A stretch of DNA of 64,000 bases. Source: Aurelia coerulea (taxonomy: Eukaryota > Cnidaria > Scyphozoa > Semaeostomeae > Ulmaridae). The translations under genes and the position numbers were made by a program. Location of the stretch: positions 19,761,501-19,825,500 of the forward strand of contig CM076955.1 in assembly GCA_039566865.1 (NCBI GenBank). Direction: 5' to 3'. Below the pieces are notes generated by a model that was given only the letters and a program-made list of their open reading frames with translations, was not told the origin of the DNA and ran no database searches. Below, piece by piece: positions 39,387 to 51,200 of the stretch. Numbering within the stretch: position 1 is the stretch's first letter; each line of letters opens with the position of its first letter.

Positions 39387-41085
39387 TTATCTTTAAAGCT
39401 AGCAACAATGGGGATGACCCACTTTGACGAAACAGTAACTTGATAACTACCAAATACAAAGGTTGCTATTGGAATATCCTGATAAGGTTTCCTTTCAACG
39501 ATTTCATCAATTTGCGGGCGTAATTCCTTTTATGTTCAGCAGGTAATTTTGCAAATACATAACAAAGTGAAATGATTAACTGCCTTTATAAATGCCAAAT
39601 TTGAAAGGCATTGCGTCACGATGCAATTGCAGGTATTCTGCAGTGATTTCTCAAAGGAAATATTTTGGAAATATAATTGGCCTACCTCAAGATTTTCCAA
39701 AATATTGACATGAAATAAGGAGGTTTTGCTCTGCGGATCATTTCAAACGGTTTTGATAACCGTTTTTGGGCAGACACCAAGATTCCGTAAATACTCTCAA
39801 TTTTTAGAGGCGTTTGTGGTGTGGTTTGTTGTGCGCTCTTTGAAACCAAAGCAGTTCAAAAGTTCACATACTTTGCACCCACGAAGCAAGTAGGGGCAAG
39901 CTTATACTTTTTGAAAAAACTTTGGAATAATTTACGAAATGAAAGAAATTTAAGGGATGCTCTTTGAATTTATTTGTTTCCTAGGAGAGAAAAGGCCTTC
40001 AAACTGCAATAGATCACACATAATGTTGGTAGAATCTGGTTGGATCTTGTTCTTGGAGAGGAATTTAAGAAAAATTCAGCTGCAAGTTCTATATTTCTAA
40101 CCCAACTCTATGCTCAAATACGCTTGTTCAATTTTGCAACATTCTCCAAGAATTTTTGTCATACATTTTGAGAGACGCTCAAAAACAGTTTCCGGGTTCA
40201 AACTCTTTTTTAACCATCTTGCTTTCAAACTACACTCTATTTTGGTAGAAAAGCCCTAAAAAGGCTTGGATATCAAACTTGGTGTTGCTTGTACTAATAA
40301 AAGGAGGAAACGCTAACGTGAAACAATTTAAGGTGTCCTTGCTCCCATAGGATTCTCGTGCAAACATGTCCACCAAAATAGCATTACTGCTGCAATTGTG
40401 AACGTGTTAGAATGGGGTTAGAATCGACTGATTCTTTCAAATCCTTCACGCACAATATTATCCCTGCGCAAATAAAAGCTTCTAATGTTGATTTTTTCTC
40501 ACAAACTGCAAACGGGAGATTCCCAAGGTTTTAACAGCTTCTGTAGAATACTGTCTGTATAAAAGTCACACGCACAACGTCAACACGTAAACAAACACAA
40601 TGATATACAAAGGTGTTGATTTTTCGCAGGACTTCCGTGAGTGGACTGCGTCAAAAGAGCAGGGATGCAGGCTTGGCACCGTCTCCTCCACAGCTACATA
40701 CAATGGTCCTTTCCGACTGCCCAGGCAAGGGGCCTGGACTCTACAGAATCACTCAGTGTCAAGTGGAAATTCAGAACATTTTCTTGCTCCACATTTGCGA
40801 AATTATCACTCTTGGAGAGCTGAACTATATTCAAGGATTTTTTATCTATTAAATTGTCATACATTTTGTTATGCAAATACTTTGCTGTTTTGAAATGTGA
40901 AAGAGTGTTTTCATTGAATTTTCTTTTCTGATTTCCTTATCAATTTCAGGCCCAAGCACGAGCAAATCCAAGCCCAAGCCTATCTGTGGTTCCTCGGATA
41001 CGATTTTCGCCAAACACCAACTCGGTAATAGTATTGCATTTTTGTTGAACTTGCGCTATTAACAGCGATGATTGTATCGTATGTA
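39387..41085. other. Upstream of actin, no gene seen
   Basis: AT-rich sequence. A 97-codon ORF (40600-40893, +) and two overlapping ones have no recognisable motif. No tRNA, repeat array or further CArG box was found. Confidence 0.5.
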
Positions 41086-41387
41086 CACTCTTTTTTATAA
41101 GAATAGTGTTTATAAGAATATTCAGGCTCTGAATCATCCAATTTTTAAGAATATTATAAGAATATTGCCAGCCTCAGCTAACATATTTGTATCTCATTTT
41201 TCAGCAGTTGCCTGTTTTGCGATGTTCATAAACAGAGAATTGCATGACTGAAATTTCTTTTAACTATGTTCCCCTGAAACCATAGCAGATTTGAAAAATA
41301 TACTCAGGCTCAAAACAAAAATTTCTTAAGAATATCGAGGCTGGACAAAATTTATAGTATTCTTTATAAAAAAGAATGGAAAAAATG
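41086..41387. mobile_element. MITE with CACTCTTTTTTATAAGAAT ends
   Basis: Left CACTCTTTTTTATAAGAAT, right ATTCTTTATAAAAAAGAATG, with TA on each side (41084-41085, 41388-41389). Internal words TTTATAAGAATATTCAGGCTC and TTAAGAATATTATAAG repeat the TIR theme. Confidence 0.6.
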
Positions 41388-42311
41388 TACAATTCTAGTT
41401 AAATTTGAAATTTAAGAAAAGTTTTATCAAAACAAAATTTGCTCTGATGGAAGAGGTGCTTGATAGCTAGATAAACAAGAGCGCACTTCCGCGAAAACGT
41501 TGAATGTTAACCGTAAAAAATTACAAAATTTCCATGTAGCTAATGCTGGAATGGGAACCCATGCTGGAGAGAATGCTCCCCAGGGGGGGTACTCCCTAAC
41601 TTTCAATACGGGGGGGGTCCATGCCACTTTTTCTTTGCTGACCCCTAAATATTAAGCTTAAGGTAGAATACCCCCCAAAATAGAAAAAAGCTTGCTATGT
41701 AGAAACTGGCAGCATATTATGATACAGCATCATTGAGTTACCTATTTTTTCGAAACAAAATTAATAAATCACTTATCGTGTTGTCATGGCAACAGTTTTT
41801 GTCGCGAAAATGCGCGAAACATGCAGCATCAAAAATTGAGATATCTCTGTACCCTGTTGAGATATTTCCTCCAAATTTTCAGTGGAGCTTCATTGAGCAA
41901 TGGTCTATGCTGTGTAGCAGAATGAAGGTTATGGTGATTACTTTCACTGAAATGTGAACTTCTGAAAACTGACATTTTTCAAATGATCACCATTCATTAC
42001 CTATTGCAGGTATGATTGTCTTTCTGCTACACAGCACTCATCAATGTCCAATGACTCTTTCCTGAAAATTTCATTGAAATATCTTGAATAGGAAAGAAAA
42101 TGTGGCATTCGAGATGATTTCGGTGACGAGAAATCGCATTTTGAGAAAACGCACTTTAAAGTTGAGTAAACAGTTTCACACTACAAAAGTTGCCTGCACT
42201 GTATGTTGGTCCCTCTTTTTTATGAGTTTTTCATTATGTCCTTTTCTCTTGCTTCTCAGCCTTTATCTGGCTACTTTTGACAAGTCTTTCACCTTCTATA
42301 ACCTACATTGG

Positions 42312-42710
42312 TCAATTTTTCTTGCAGCCTGCTGTTGCATGTTTTCCTAGCCCATTTTCGTTTTCTTTAGAATCTCTTAAGAGATCACGATGCATGTCCA
42401 TATTAAAGCTTCTATCATCGTCATATAATCCAAGCTCAAATAGACCTCTTCCCACATAAGTATTTTTGGGGACTCTGTCCCATATCATTTTGTTGAAAGA
42501 CTCATTTTGATTTTGAGTCTTGCCATGAAGACATTTCATCAGCAGTGCGCTTGATTGCTGTGCAACTGCAATAAAGGTCGGCTTCAAATCTGCTATCATC
42601 ACTGGAATTGGAACCAGTTCTGGGTTTAGGCTTCTGTGTTCCTTTTATTGGATCTGATTTGTACAGGCACTATGAGTCTTCACCATCTGGGTTGGCATTA
42701 TGGAGAAGCT
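42312..42710 (-). pseudogene. Mutator-like transposase, C-terminal remnant
   Basis: One minus-strand frame reads HNANPDGEDS, then a stop, then CLYKSDPIKGTQKPKPRT. After a frame change it continues IADLKPTF…LLMKCLHGKTQNQNESFN, KMIWDRVPKNTYVG and FELGLYD. This is the conserved C-terminal end of the animal Mutator-like transposase family (PGEDSWC… then KCLHGKTQNxNESFNxxxWxRxPK). At least one stop and one frameshift are present, and the catalytic N-terminal part is gone. The element is not autonomous. Confidence 0.8.
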
Positions 42711-43067
42711 GCACTGAAGATGATGGCCTTGATAAGATGATCGATGGCCTAAGTCATTTTTAAATCACTGTAGTATTTAATTTTGGCCTTCTTGTAAGAC
42801 TTTGACATGGTGATTGCCTCTAAATACTCTTTTACGATACTTCTGTGACCTTGCTTTTCTCATTTGAACTGGTAAATGAACTTGTAAAAGCAGCAAAAGG
42901 TTTGAAAACTTTCGTCGACCATTGTGAGATCTTGAAATGTTTTTGCTTTGAAGCAGAACTTTATTGAGTTGGATACTTGCAGTCATGGAGCTCAAAGGAG
43001 GCTAGCAAGCCTCGTTTTGAAAGAGGGCTTCTTTTGGGGAAAAGAAGAGGGCCTGTATCATATTCGA

Positions 43068-46057
43068 TATGATACAGGCCGATATGCAACGCTATACAAG
43101 ACGATATGCAACGCTACAAAATGGCGGCCATGTGTACAACTGAAACAAAAATTAGCGGAAATCGCATTGATATACTCAAATCAACAAATGGTAAAGCAAC
43201 ATATTTTCACTATACATCAGGTCTACAAAAGAACACAAAAGCTGGAGTAGGAATTATTGTAAGCACAACATGTAAATCAACTTTCACGCCCATAAATGAT
43301 CGATTATGTAAAATATCGTTCAAAATCAATAAAAATCAAAATATAACCCTCATTTCAGCATACGCCCCAACACTTGAAGTTAGTACAAAGTACCCACAAA
43401 AGCGAGAAGAATTCTATAATAATCTTGAATCTACCATCAAAACTGTGAAACAAAATGATATTCTAATCATAGGAGGCGACATGAATGCCAAAACTGGATC
43501 TGCATACCAGAATTATAAACAAAATATGGGAAAATATGGCAAAGGTATAGTAAATGACAATGGCTATGAGCTACTTGAACTATGTCAACGAAATCAACTA
43601 TTCCTATCAAATACCAAATTCAATCATAAAAAAGCACATCGAACAACATGGCAAGGCCCAGTAAATCCAACAGCAAAACACAGAGATGGAAACCTTAGAA
43701 TAAACCCAATAAGAAATCAAATTGATTATTTACTCTTCAAAATCAACCAACTGCATCTTGTGTATGACTCAAGATCCTACAGTGGAGTACAAACAAAAAG
43801 TGATCATCGACTTGTCATAGCAACAATAACAAGTAAAATACAATCATACAAGAAACAAAAACCTACACCAAAAATAGATTTTAACAAACTTCAAGATCCA
43901 AATATAGCAAAACAATACCAAGATCAACTTCAAATTAGAATACAACAACAAGATAGCACAAACAAAACACCACAACAACAATGGGATATCATAACAAAAG
44001 AGATTCATAAAACAGCCATAGAAACTCTAGGAGAAAAGAAAAAGAAACTTTTTAGCACAAATCCAGAGATTGTCAAACTATCTAAAGAACAAAGGCAATT
44101 ACAAACAGAAATGAATAATAGCAACAGTATTAAGTGTATAGAGTTAAGAAAGCAAAGAAATAATAAGCTGAAAGAAATACATCAATTACTAGAACAAGAG
44201 AAACACAACAAAATCATAGCAGAAGCTGAAAACATAAACAGGTCTGGCAATGACTCTGCAAAAATGTACAAAGCAGTAAAAATCCTACAACGTAAAACGC
44301 CAAAAGCACCATTAATCATTGACACAGGATCTGGAATAACAACAAATGAACAAACACAATCAGAAATTCTAGCAAACTTTTTCAAAAATTTCTTCAATAA
44401 ACCAACAGGTGAAACAACCCTTGACGTAAAACCATGCAAAATGAAAATACCTTTTACATCAGAGGAAGTTAAAGAAGCAATATCAAAACTGAAACCAAAC
44501 AAAAGTGCTGGCATTGATAACATAAGAGCTGAACACTTGCACTCAGCACCACCTCAGATACACAACAGAATAGCTAAAATACTAAATGAGATAGCAGAAA
44601 CAGGACAAACTCCAACTGAAATCAAAAGAGGAATCTTAGTACCACTGCAGAAACCTGGGAAAAAAAAAGCAGGACCATGCACTAATATTAGACCAATAAT
44701 ACTTTTATCTCTGCTAAGAAAAATCTTAGCCATTATTATGTTGAACAGAACAAGTCATAAAATCGAAAAACATATCCCTCGTTCTCAAGCAGCATACCAA
44801 AAAAATAGGTCAAGCACAGAACATGTATGCACTTACAAAATACTAGCTGAGAAAGCAATATCATCCAATGATTATGATCTCCACATCCTACTAATGGACC
44901 TATCAAAAGCCTTTGATACAATTCACAGAAAAACTTTAATAGAAGACTTGAAGCACATTGTTGATAGTGATGAATTGCATATTATAAAAGTAATGCTTGA
45001 AGGAATAGAATACACAGTAAAATGTGGAAACAGTTTTAGTCAACCTTTCACAACAAACACCGGATCGCCACAAGGAGACTGTCTTAGTGCAATATTTTTC
45101 ATCCTTTACCTTGCAAAAACACTTGAGTACAACATCCATTTAAATGATCATAGCTACGCACTACCAGCACATCTAGGAGAATCACCCCATCAAGCATCAA
45201 AAGATCATGATTATTGCCTCTCTCCCATGCAAAGCCACAAAATAATGCAAGAAGCCTTAAAAATAGACACACAATATGCTGATGATTGCGGAAGCGCTAT
45301 AGTAACGAAAGATAAAAGAGCAGTTGAATACATAAAATCAACAATACCAGGAAGATTAAGAAGTAGAAACCTTTTATGCAATGAAGACAAAACTGAACAA
45401 CATATCGTAAATCGTGACAATCGATATGGCACATGGACCAAGTGTAAATATTTAGGGTCAAAGCTAGATACTGAAGAAGATAGGAAACACCGTACCATGC
45501 TAGCCACAAATGCCATGAACAACCTGACAGAAATATGGACAAGCAATATAAACATAGAGAAAAAGATGGAAATTTTCAATGCATTCATAAGGAGTGTCTA
45601 TATGTACAACACATGCCTATGGACAGTTACCAATAAAACTAGAAACAAAATTGATGCAACCCAAAGAAAATTACTAAGAAAAGCACTCAACATAAAATGG
45701 CCAACAAAGATATCAAACGAAAATTTAATGAAGTTGACAAAACAAGAATTATGGTCAAAAATCATACAAAAACAGCGAATTAGGTGGTTTGGACATGCAC
45801 TACGCCTCCCTGAAAATACACCATGCAAGCAAGCAATAAACGAATTCAAACGAGCAGTCACAAGACCAAAAGGCCATCCCATCACAACATGGTACAGTCA
45901 AGTTTTAAGGGAACTCAAAGATAAAAACGTTGAGATAAACAACCTCGAAGAAATCGCAAGTGACAGAAGAAAATGGAGAGAAATTGTAACAAAATTTAAC
46001 TAACTGTAATGTAGTGATACGTAAAACAGGTAGAAAAAAAAAAAAAAAAAAAAAAAA
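43068..46057 (+). mobile_element. RTE-like LINE insertion with poly(A) tail
   Basis: The insertion is bounded by a 10-bp target duplication TCATATTCGA (43058-43067 and 46058-46067) and ends in 24 A (46034-46057). It lies within the 41579-46644 transposon. Its first 13 bases are an inverted copy of the adjacent flank, followed by a 22-bp imperfect tandem repeat (GATATGCAACGCTA, twice) just before the ORF. The single ORF is intact. Confidence 0.93.
43106..46003 (+). CDS. LINE ORF: APE endonuclease and reverse transcriptase, RTE-like
   Basis: 965 codons without a break. Residues about 5-245 are an AP-type endonuclease: CTTETKI, ISAYAP, IIGGDMNAKTG and KSDHRLV near the end. The first endonuclease motif before TETK is missing, so the element is slightly 5'-truncated or starts late. 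Reverse transcriptase spans about 400-830: KPNKSAGIDNIRAE, LMDLSKAFDTI, NTGSPQGDCLS and the active site QYADD. The C-terminus has RIRWFGHALRLP and GHP…W as in RTE-type LINEs, with no CCHC finger. It copies itself by target-primed reverse transcription. The unbroken frame suggests recent insertion. RTE versus the related Proto2 clade is not resolved. Confidence 0.95.
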   Translation: MQRYKMAAMCTTETKISGNRIDILKSTNGKATYFHYTSGLQKNTKAGVGIIVSTTCKSTFTPINDRLCKISFKINKNQNITLISAYAPTLEVSTKYPQKREEFYNNLESTIKTVKQNDILIIGGDMNAKTGSAYQNYKQNMGKYGKGIVNDNGYELLELCQRNQLFLSNTKFNHKKAHRTTWQGPVNPTAKHRDGNLRINPIRNQIDYLLFKINQLHLVYDSRSYSGVQTKSDHRLVIATITSKIQSYKKQKPTPKIDFNKLQDPNIAKQYQDQLQIRIQQQDSTNKTPQQQWDIITKEIHKTAIETLGEKKKKLFSTNPEIVKLSKEQRQLQTEMNNSNSIKCIELRKQRNNKLKEIHQLLEQEKHNKIIAEAENINRSGNDSAKMYKAVKILQRKTPKAPLIIDTGSGITTNEQTQSEILANFFKNFFNKPTGETTLDVKPCKMKIPFTSEEVKEAISKLKPNKSAGIDNIRAEHLHSAPPQIHNRIAKILNEIAETGQTPTEIKRGILVPLQKPGKKKAGPCTNIRPIILLSLLRKILAIIMLNRTSHKIEKHIPRSQAAYQKNRSSTEHVCTYKILAEKAISSNDYDLHILLMDLSKAFDTIHRKTLIEDLKHIVDSDELHIIKVMLEGIEYTVKCGNSFSQPFTTNTGSPQGDCLSAIFFILYLAKTLEYNIHLNDHSYALPAHLGESPHQASKDHDYCLSPMQSHKIMQEALKIDTQYADDCGSAIVTKDKRAVEYIKSTIPGRLRSRNLLCNEDKTEQHIVNRDNRYGTWTKCKYLGSKLDTEEDRKHRTMLATNAMNNLTEIWTSNINIEKKMEIFNAFIRSVYMYNTCLWTVTNKTRNKIDATQRKLLRKALNIKWPTKISNENLMKLTKQELWSKIIQKQRIRWFGHALRLPENTPCKQAINEFKRAVTRPKGHPITTWYSQVLRELKDKNVEINNLEEIASDRRKWREIVTKFN

Positions 46058-46644
46058 TCATATTCGAGGGTCTAAAAATACTTTTGAAACATCACAACTC
46101 GTTGCTAAGGACGTTGCTAGGGAATTTTTACAATATTTTGATAGGGTTGACCTACAAAAAATCATTTTATGAATATTTACCCATTGGCTACCATGTCAAT
46201 GTTATATATTTTCGAAAACTACAATAAATTCTCTACAATTTAGATGTATTCTCAAATTTTCACAGAAAATGCATTTTTTTACCAAAACTGGGGGGTATTC
46301 TACCTTAATGATTTGGGGACCCCAAATATTGAGTATAATGTTTTGGAGACCCCAAATATTGTTATCTATTTCTGGGGCCCCTTACATGTTTTTGAATGAT
46401 TTCAATTTGAGCCTCTTGATTTTTCTCAGTTTTTGAATAATACCAAAGCATTTATTTCGTGATTCGCAACTTCAGGGCCAAATTGCAGGATTCTTCCTTT
46501 CCTCAGATTTGTTGACCCCAAATATTCAATTGTTGTCCATGTTGTAATTCACAGACCCCAAATATTGATTTGATGTAAAATTTCGGACCCCAAATATTGG
46601 CACGGACCCCCCCGTACTAAAAGTCAATGAGTACCCCCCCTGGG

Positions 46645-47362
46645 GACTGCTCTTTTCCGTATGATTTTAAACCTGGAAATTGTGGAGAAATTGAACTTTA
46701 GAATCTCCTATGTTTATTGTTTAACGGAGCAAGAACTCAACTTTCCCACATATTTCCTTAAAATTCATAAATATGCTTCCAAACATCAATTCAAGCCAGT
46801 GGCAAGACCACGAACGCATTTAGGCTTTATCATTCTAATTTCTGAACGGAGACATTGGGTTGGGAAAAAACCGCCAGACAAAACCCAGAAGCTAACCTAA
46901 CTTACGTAGCATGTTATGTTGGTGGAAGCAAAAGCTTCCTGGCTGGCTGTTGGTGACATTTGACAGGACTAACATGCAAACTAGGACAAAAGAAACCGAA
47001 ATGTTGTAACAAGGAAGGGATGAAATATTGAAGAAAATGCTACGGATATACGGAAAGAATCAGTTTGGAGTTTGGGAACAGAAAAACGTTAGAAAGCGTG
47101 TGCACATAGGCAGAGCTTTATCTTTATGCAAAAACCTTTGAAAAGAAACTCTGGTCTAGCAGGCATGTTTTTAAAGTTAAGAAACTAAACTTGTGGACTT
47201 CCCAGGGATTTCTAACAGTTTATGTCGCGGTTTAGAGCATATCTTTCACCAATTTTTCCAGAGTCAGCTATCGATTGGACGGAACATTCTGGAGCCAGGT
47301 AAAAGAAATGTTTTTCAGCAGGCGAAACTCTGTACCAATGAGAATCAAGTACCCCTCTATCT
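46645..47362. other. No gene seen
   Basis: Spacer between the Mutator-like element and the foldback at 47363. The 79-codon ORF at 46661-46900 has no recognisable motif. Confidence 0.5.
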
Positions 47363-47597
47363 GGACTTGCTACAAGTCTCTCTTTTTTTAATCCGAATTT
47401 TCCGGAAAATGCGAAACCTGAAAAAAATAAAGAAAGAAAAAAAGAAAAGGAGAGGAGAGGAGAGAGAGACTTGTAGCAAGTTATTACTTATTAGCCCTGT
47501 CTCTCTCCTCCTCTCCTTTTCTTATTTTTCTTTCTTTGTTTTTTTTCAGGTTTCGCATTTTCCGGACTAAAAAAAGAGAGAGACTTGTAGCAAGTCC
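47363..47597. mobile_element. Foldback with purine/pyrimidine-rich arms
   Basis: Starts GGACTTGCTACAAGTCTCTC, with inner TTTTCCGGAAAATGCGAAAC, and ends with the inverse, …AGAGACTTGTAGCAAGTCC. The arms contain (AAAG)n and GAGAGG runs. The unit GAGAGAGACTTGTAGCAAGT also occurs once in the centre (47463-47482). The right end lies three bases from the duplication flanking the hAT MITE at 47609. Confidence 0.7.
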
Positions 47598-47608
47598 ACC
47601 CTCCCTCG

Positions 47609-47807
47609 CAGGGGTGGCGCCAGGGGAGGGCTAGGGGGGCTACAGCCCCCTCGTCGGAAGCATCTAGCCCCCCCGTCGGAGGTCATTTTGGGTTCTTGTC
47701 GGAGGAAATTTGGCAAAATGACGTATAAAAACTGCATTTTCTAGCCATTTTAGCCCCCTGTCGGAAGCTCCAGCCCCTCTGTCGGAAGATTCCTGGCGTC
47801 ACCCCTG
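47609..47807. mobile_element. hAT-type MITE with internal AGCCCCCTGTCGGAAG repeats
   Basis: Ends CAGGGGTGGCGCCAGG and CCTGGCGTCACCCCTG. A perfect 8-bp duplication CTCCCTCG lies at 47601-47608 and 47808-47815. Four to five copies of AGCCCCCTGTCGGAAG fill the element. It is non-coding. Confidence 0.88.
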
Positions 47808-47838
47808 CTCCCTCGGGTGTGGTGTCGTATCCAAGATA

Positions 47839-48101
47839 CACGTATTTTTTTATAAGAAACCAAGAACTTGGGTCAGTACTGAAAGTTTCTTAAAATTATC
47901 AGATCTGTATCCTCCTGAACATTTCAAAACAAGGTGTTTTGAGGCCTTTCCAATGTTTAGACATTACCCAAGTACTTTCCGAGTAATATATGATACAGGA
48001 AACAAGTGAGAACAAAAAGAAAAACATGTTGGAGTTTCTTAATTTTTTGGCGATCTGCGAGTCTGAGTTTCCTATAAGCGGTTTCTCATAAAAAATACGT
48101 G
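47839..48101. mobile_element. MITE with CACGTATTTTTTTATAAGAA ends
   Basis: Left CACGTATTTTTTTATAAGAA after TA; right TTCTCATAAAAAATACGTG before CA. Inside are GTACTGAAAGTTTCTTAA and GTTTCTTAATTTTTTGGCGA. Partial relatives are at 17672-18028, about 32700-32985 and about 59870-60360. Confidence 0.7.
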
Positions 48102-48265
48102 CAGTGCAAGGCACTCAATAAAACAAACTGATCAAGAAACTATAAGGATTATAAACCATACTTTTACAGTGCCTATTAAATATTACAATTCAATGATATG
48201 CCACAAACTATCATCGGTGAAATCGAAATTGTTTTCTATTTTTCTGCAATTCCAAAGAAAGTGAG

Positions 48266-51200
48266 TTAAGTAGTATCTCGATACACCGCTTCAGATCCCC
48301 AAATAACTTTACCATAATGACTGATCAAAGCTTCTTCCAGCTGAAGACCATGCTCGTAGTCTCGAACTTCAACCACACATTTTATCTGAAAATAAAGAAG
48401 TAATGCAGTCAAAACCCGCATATAAGAACCACCCACTTCTAAGAACCTAAGGCCAGCATAGGTTCCAAATCTTTAACTCGGCGTAAAAAGGTGGGTGTAA
48501 AATTCAATGACCTATATCTTCTAATTGAATGGCTTGAGAACCAACCACTTTAAGAACCTAAGGCCTAAAATGTTCTAATTTACCCCGTTACAGAAGAACC
48601 TATTCATCCTGAAATTCAGGAACGTTCTTATCTTGAAAACAGTTGAATTCAACTCACTTTGGAGGATGTGATAAAACGTTTCATCAAATTTAGCTAAATA
48701 CATAACCCAGACCTGGGGGGCAGACTTTTGCCCCCCTAGTACATTTTTGTTTACACCATTTCCACAATGCAGCATGGCCTCTGATACTTCGTAAGTTTAA
48801 CTTTGTATCATAGAGCAATACGGTTGCAACAATTTGGACATTCTATTTTAAGCCTTGTTTTGGTTACCAATTTTTCATACTGCACTCTTGAAAAACAAAC
48901 TTTCTAATCTCTTTTAATATTAAAGATTTCAGAAAAGTCCAACGGTAGAATTATAGAGAAATAGCTAAAGTTTCTTTGAAGTCATTCAGTTCAAAGAACT
49001 AGGTCACTCAATTTTACACCAGCCTTTGTAAAGATTTGGAACCTATGCTCATAAGGCCTACCTAAAATGTTCTAATTTCAACCCATTACAGAAGAACCTA
49101 TTCATCCTGAAATTCAAGGAACGTTCTTATCTTGAAAAAAAGTTAAATGTAAACTACTGGTTGGTAATATGTGATAAAATTTTTCAAGAAATTTGGCCAA
49201 ATACTTAAGTAGATACAAAGCATATGTAAAAATTTCCTTGTATGAATGGATTATATACAGATAAGGCGGCTAGGTAGATAGAGTTGTTCTTTATAGAATT
49301 GCGTCATGATAATGAGTATGTGAAAATCTTGTTTTCTTATATTTGGCATAAATTCCCGAAGATCTGTTATTAATTCTTTTGATAAAAAACCTATTAAAGA
49401 ATCTTGCATCCTGTTTTCAAGTATAGTATCATATGCATAAGAACCTAAACAGGGTGATTTCAAAATGTAAGGTTCTTATATGCAGGTTTTTACTGCACTT
49501 CACAAACGAAAACAAAAACAATACTGATCTAAAAAATAATTCAGCAAAGAAGACTCGGATCATGAACATGAGATAACAACTCTTTTTTGAGGAGATGCGT
49601 GATGTATATTATGTGCTAATTTAGATTCACCTGCGTTATGCCGATGTTATCTGGGGTAGTCTTTCAAAAACAAAACTAGCTGCTCTCTAAAGCCTTCAAG
49701 ACCGGGCATATTCAATAATAGCAAACACAAGAATAAAAGATGGCTGGTCGGCTTCCTGGTTAAATGTAGAAAATCTTTTCCGTTACGATCGGTTGTCATG
49801 ACCTACAAGATTATGTACAGACTATGCCCTGAAAGCCTATGGGATAAAGATAAATACCAACCGAGATCTTTTCACTCGACCTACCATACGAGGCACTGTA
49901 AAGATATCCAGATCCCTAGCTATAGGACTGAATTTGCAAGAAAGAGGCTTTCAATACGCAGCTCTCAAGTCATGGAATGATACACATGCCGAAATTCGCG
50001 AGTTACACCGACACTTGATCGTTATAAAAATAACTTAAAACGCATCTAAAGAGCTAGACTCTCAAACACAACTCCCTGGAAGAACAGCAATAATTAAGTT
50101 TTATAGGGCTGTAGGTTTCTATTCTTAAGGTTTCCATCATTGTAAATAGATGTTAAATATTTTATTTGCTGAATGGTTAATATTAAATGAAAGTGAAAAA
50201 GATGGATCCAAAATGAAACCAATTCCGAAACAGTTTTCTCCAATCTCCAAATAGTTTCGGTCCATTCCCCTTTGAAACTGAAACTGAAATGTCCATCTTA
50301 CCTCCACTGTATAAACACTACTTCGAATCCAAGCACGTTCATGAAAGATATCTTTTATACTGAAAGAAAATATAGAAACGTCACAATTAAATTTGTAGGA
50401 GTAAGGATTAAGGCTGATTTCCAGTCAGTGGAATTTTCCGAGCGGGCGGAATTTCTATTGTATACGAGAGAAAAAGTCGCTCTGGAATTGAATAGAAAGT
50501 TACGGCTGAGCGACCTTTTATTGTCTAAAATCCGCCCGCTCGGAAAATTCTACTGATTGGAAATTAGCCTTTAGGGAGAAATAACTCTCAATGGGATATT
50601 CAGGAAAGGGAATAGTTTCAACTTGATTCGAATCCAAATAACAATTCTAGAGAGAGTCAGTGGCCTGCAAACATCGAAAATTTCATTTCTGATAATAGTT
50701 CAAAATGAAGTTGAAATGAAATGACCGGCTAATAATCAATCAACAAAAAATCTTAAAAAGACGACGAAAAAACCAATGGAATCTGGTCTCAAAATTAAAT
50801 TAAACCCTCAGTTAGGCAACGAAGTTTCATTTTTTCAAATCAGCGTATTGTAGTGTATTGTGGGTATTGTATAACATGTTTGTAAATTTTCAAAAGCATA
50901 CAGGGCGTCCCAAAAAAATAAATAGCTTCATGGATGAAATGAAACAGCAGCCTCCAATGTCATAGCTCTCGTGAAAATTCCGATAATTATCAGAGAGTTC
51001 AACTATTTCTGACCTCACAGAAACTATTTCTTACCTCACGTGAAGCTATTTATCGCTGCAAAATAGTAAGACAAAATGGCCGACCGCTGGTTTCAGTCAT
51101 CAGGCAAATTTGGTCTTCTGAAGGTCATAGCTCCATCATTTTTCAACGGATTTTTACGGGGATGGTAGCAAACTTCATTTGAACATCTGAAGAACAACAT

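Larger units (their letters stand above)
41579..46644. mobile_element. Decayed Mutator-like transposon (CCCAGGGGGG ends), split by a LINE
   Basis: Ends CCCAGGGGGGGTACTCC and AGTACCCCCCCTGGG, flanked by GAATGCTC (41571-41578) and GACTGCTC (46645-46652), an 8-bp duplication with one mismatch. Without the inserted LINE it is about 2.1 kb. GACCCCAAATATT-like words are repeated about five times near the right end and once near the left, probably subterminal transposase sites. Minus-strand remnants at 42312-42710 identify the transposase as the metazoan Mutator-like type. Confidence 0.8.

Noticed and set aside
40600..40893. 97-codon ORF upstream of actin
   Set aside because: Three overlapping frames are open here, none with a motif or codon bias. 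I could not support a gene.
44182..45885. Several minus-strand ORFs of 60-125 codons
   Set aside because: These are shadows of the A-rich LINE ORF on the opposite strand.
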